In this document: piece by piece, positions 62,207 to 64,000 of the stretch | Numbering within the stretch: the stretch's first letter is position 1 | Layout of the letters: every line of letters begins with the position of its first letter | DNA from: Epilithonimonas hungarica | GTDB lineage: Bacteria; Bacteroidota; Bacteroidia; Flavobacteriales; Weeksellaceae | Direction of reading: 5' to 3' | DNA: 64,000 nt | NCBI RefSeq assembly: GCF_900102265.1 | Contig: NZ_FNBH01000001.1 | Location: 124,001 to 188,000, forward strand | Notes under the pieces: model-generated | The model's input: the letters and a program-made list of their open reading frames with translations, nothing else | What the model was told of the DNA's origin: nothing | The model's database searches: none | Program-made: the position numbers and the translations under genes

Positions 62207-62596
62207 ATGTTACAAAGAATACAAACCATCTGGATCATCTTATCTGTTCTGGGAGCATTGTTCCTCAATCTTACAGCACAAGACCTGGATATATTGGGAG
62301 GCAGCCTGACGATCAATGTTTCTACAGTGGTATTGATATTGGCAGGATTGCTGAGTGTTTTTAGTTTCAAAAACAGGAAAAGACAAATATTGCTGAACAA
62401 CATCAGCCTTATTATAAACGCTTTGTTGGTTGGTCTTTTGATTTACTGGTTACTAAATTTATCCGGAGGAATTCAGTTTCCTGAGAAGGGTATTGAGCCA
62501 ATTTTCCCATTCATCTCGATGATATGTTTGCTTTTGGCAAATGTTTACATCAGAAAAGATGAGAGGCTCGTAAAATCTGTAGACAGACTTCGATAG
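62207..62596 (+). CDS. DUF4293 membrane protein
   Basis: The 129-residue protein begins MLQRIQTIWIILSVLGALFL, the standard DUF4293 start, and has four hydrophobic spans (LTINVSTVVLILAGLLSVF, ISLIINALLVGLLIYWLL, IFPFISMICLLLANVYIRKD). The conserved KDERLVKSVDRLR tail lies on the cytoplasmic side. The family is found next to rho in many flavobacteria, but its function is unknown. A perfect terminator follows within 26 bases. Confidence 0.9.
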   Translation: MLQRIQTIWIILSVLGALFLNLTAQDLDILGGSLTINVSTVVLILAGLLSVFSFKNRKRQILLNNISLIINALLVGLLIYWLLNLSGGIQFPEKGIEPIFPFISMICLLLANVYIRKDERLVKSVDRLR

Positions 62597-62621
62597 GCTT
62601 ACGACGATTTTTTTGAGTGAG

Positions 62622-62654
62622 AACAGCTTCCTTTTGGAGGCTGTTTTTTATTTT
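62622..62654 (+). terminator. Terminator after DUF4293
   Basis: AACAGCTTCC pairs with GGAGGCTGTT (ten pairs, one G-T) around TTTT, followed by TTTTATTTT. The next gene's open frame continues through this hairpin, which argues that the gene starts later. Confidence 0.9.
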
Positions 62655-62664
62655 AATAGATTTG
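62634..62664 (+). promoter_or_regulatory. Promoter inside the DUF4293 terminator
   Basis: TTG at 62,634-62,636 lies in the loop of the terminator and an exact TAGATTTG box at 62,657-62,664 follows after 20 bases. The transcript would start near 62,671, 11 bases before the GTG at 62,682. Confidence 0.65.
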
Positions 62665-62681
62665 TGCAAAAGCTTAGTAAT

Positions 62682-63260
62682 GTGGACACATTCAATCACT
62701 TAAAAACAATTATCAGCATTATTCTGAGTCTGGGAATCGGAACATTGTTGAATGGAAGCGTGAGATTCATACAACATCCCGGGAGGAACAAGCCGTTTTG
62801 GTTGCATCTGTTATTTGTTCTGTATGTTTTTATTTTGATGATTCATTTCTGGTGGTGGGAATACCGTCTTAGAGCCATTACGTCCTGGACTTTCACACAA
62901 TATATCTTCATTATAGCTTATATCATTTTATTCTTTGTGCTTTGTACATTGCTTTATCCGACGGATGTTAAAGATTATGGCAATGATTACAAAAACTATT
63001 TTTTCTCCCGAAGAAAATGGCTTTTTGCTTTCCTTGGGATAATGTTTTGCCTGGACCTGGTTGATACACTATATAAAGGAAAAGATTATCTGGACTCGCT
63101 GATGCCACTTTACGGAATACGAATGATAACACATATCCCACTGAGTTTTGCTTTGATCTTCATTCATTCTAAAAAGAATATCTATTATGCGGGCGTTTTA
63201 TTATTTTTCATTCTGTTCGAGATTTTCTTTATTTATAAAAGATATTACCTTTATTCTTGA
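62682..63260 (+). CDS. Polytopic membrane protein of unknown function
   Basis: The frame is open from a TTG at 62,613, but this includes the terminator and the promoter. The GTG at 62,682 gives 192 residues beginning VDTFNHLKTIISIILSLGIG. About six hydrophobic spans follow (LHLLFVLYVFILMIHFWWW, YIFIIAYIILFFVLCTLLY, WLFAFLGIMFCLDLV, IPLSFALIFIHS, YYAGVLLFFILFEIFFIY). The loops contain few charged conserved residues. I do not recognise a family. It lies between DUF4293 and the M28 peptidase, all in the same direction. Confidence 0.7.
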   Translation: MDTFNHLKTIISIILSLGIGTLLNGSVRFIQHPGRNKPFWLHLLFVLYVFILMIHFWWWEYRLRAITSWTFTQYIFIIAYIILFFVLCTLLYPTDVKDYGNDYKNYFFSRRKWLFAFLGIMFCLDLVDTLYKGKDYLDSLMPLYGIRMITHIPLSFALIFIHSKKNIYYAGVLLFFILFEIFFIYKRYYLYS

Positions 63261-63320
63261 TGATTGGTAACAATTCGGATAAAAAAAGGACTTATAATAC
63301 TTAATTAATAAATCTGAACT

Positions 63321-64000
63321 ATGAAAAAAGTAATCTCCATTGTTTTAATTGCTCAATCGTTTCTGGCTTTTGCCCAGGATATTTCCAAGGAAAGAGTTGT
63401 AAATATTATTTCAACCTTAGCATCAGACGAAATGAAAGGCAGAAAGTTCGGGACGCCTGAAAATGATAGATCAGCTGAATACATCGCTCAGGAATTCAAA
63501 AAAAATAATCTGAGTTACTGCTACGGAGATTCTTATCTGATTCCTTTCGAATACAAAGGGCAAAAAGGTTACAACGTATGCGCAATCAAGAAAGGCAAGT
63601 CGGAACAGAGTCTGGCTTTCTCTGCACATTTTGACCACATCGGGACCAATAACAAAGAAGGTGATAATATCTACAACGGAGCGGATGATGACGCAAGCGG
63701 TGTTTCTACAGTGATTGGTCTGGCAGATTATTTTAAAGATAAGAAAACCGATTTCTCAATGGTTTTTATGGCTTTCAATGCAGAAGAGATCGGATTGATT
63801 GGTTCAAAAGCTTTATCGGAGAATCAAAACTTGACTCCTGTCTTCAATAATATCAAAGTGCTTTTCAATTTCGAAATGCTGGCAACTGAATCTCAGTTCG
63901 GAAAAAATGCGGTTTTTATGACTGGTGATGAGTTTTCTGACTTCGATGAATTGATCAATGCCAATGCTGTTAACGGCTTAAAAGTTTATCCCGACCCATA
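63321..64000 (+). CDS. Secreted M28-family peptidase (5' part)
   Basis: The frame starts at the ATG at 63,321 and runs off the right edge, giving 226 residues. A signal peptide ends SFLAFAQ. RVVNIISTLASDEMKGRKFGTPEN is the usual lead-in of flavobacterial M28 enzymes. The zinc site is visible: SAHFDHIG (His and Asp nearby), NGADDDASGVSTVIGLADYF (bridging Asp) and FNAEEIGLIGSKAL (catalytic Glu and the next ligand). The last His ligand is beyond the edge. It probably acts as a periplasmic or outer-membrane aminopeptidase. Confidence 0.92.
   Translation, partial: MKKVISIVLIAQSFLAFAQDISKERVVNIISTLASDEMKGRKFGTPENDRSAEYIAQEFKKNNLSYCYGDSYLIPFEYKGQKGYNVCAIKKGKSEQSLAFSAHFDHIGTNNKEGDNIYNGADDDASGVSTVIGLADYFKDKKTDFSMVFMAFNAEEIGLIGSKALSENQNLTPVFNNIKVLFNFEMLATESQFGKNAVFMTGDEFSDFDELINANAVNGLKVYPDP

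Noticed and set aside
62613-62681. Upstream TTG start for the membrane protein at 62,682
   Set aside because: The added codons would run through a ten-pair terminator and an exact promoter box, so they are probably not translated.

Overview
The window is a low-GC Bacteroidota chromosome segment, most likely a flavobacterium of the Chryseobacterium/Epilithonimonas type (inference). Support comes from TAnnTTTG -7 promoter boxes with a TTG about 18-20 bp upstream, type IX secretion (T9SS) C-terminal sorting domains and a T9SS plug protein, a SusC/SusD pair, bacillithiol enzyme BshC, DUF4293/DUF4296/DUF6266 proteins, and a Rho factor with a long disordered N-terminus. No tRNA, rRNA or CRISPR array was found.

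Region 1 (1-23.5 kb) is a surface polysaccharide locus read mostly leftward. It begins at ugd (a -7 box lies at 23,534-23,541) and continues with rfbB, rfbA, the ABC exporter wzm/wzt, a glycosyltransferase-acetyltransferase fusion, two pyruvyltransferase-family proteins, about ten glycosyltransferases, wecB, a compact SDR, a TviB/WbpO-type UDP-sugar dehydrogenase and an acetyltransferase. A methyltransferase and one GT2 are inserted on the opposite strand. A ketoacyl synthase III is cut by the left edge. No Wzx or Wzy is visible, and Wzt carries a C-terminal glycan-recognition domain, so ABC-dependent export of a finished polymer is the natural reading. rfbC and rfbD are absent from the window.

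Region 2 (23.5-51 kb) is mostly core chromosome: the rimP-nusA-infB translation/transcription operon, a SusC/SusD pair, a T9SS-secreted beta-propeller protein, a putative porin, bshC, a four-LysM periplasmic-binding-like protein, fabD, a GYDIA-type GHMP kinase, pckA, an MBL hydrolase, the T9SS plug protein, an LptF/G permease, tgt, a DUF4296 lipoprotein and a polyprenol-phosphate mannosyltransferase-like enzyme. Short dispersed repeats sit in many of the gaps. A decayed DUF6266 tail lies upstream of rimP.

Region 3 (51-59.3 kb) is accessory and is the most unusual part. It holds a DUF6266 gene, an exact 11-bp-period tandem array (8 units), a T9SS protein with dispersed repeats inserted in frame, a large RHS-like secreted protein, a four-helix-bundle protein, and a DUF6443 (RHS N-terminal) gene. 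The DUF6443 signal peptide appears to come from an AT-rich dispersed repeat, and its 3' part is lost at an IS1-family element preceded by a tandem, diverged 157-bp copy of its own left end.

Region 4 (59.3-64 kb) is a DoxX-like membrane protein, a GNAT protein, rho and DUF4293 with overlapping divergent promoters, a polytopic membrane protein, and the start of a secreted M28 peptidase cut by the right edge.
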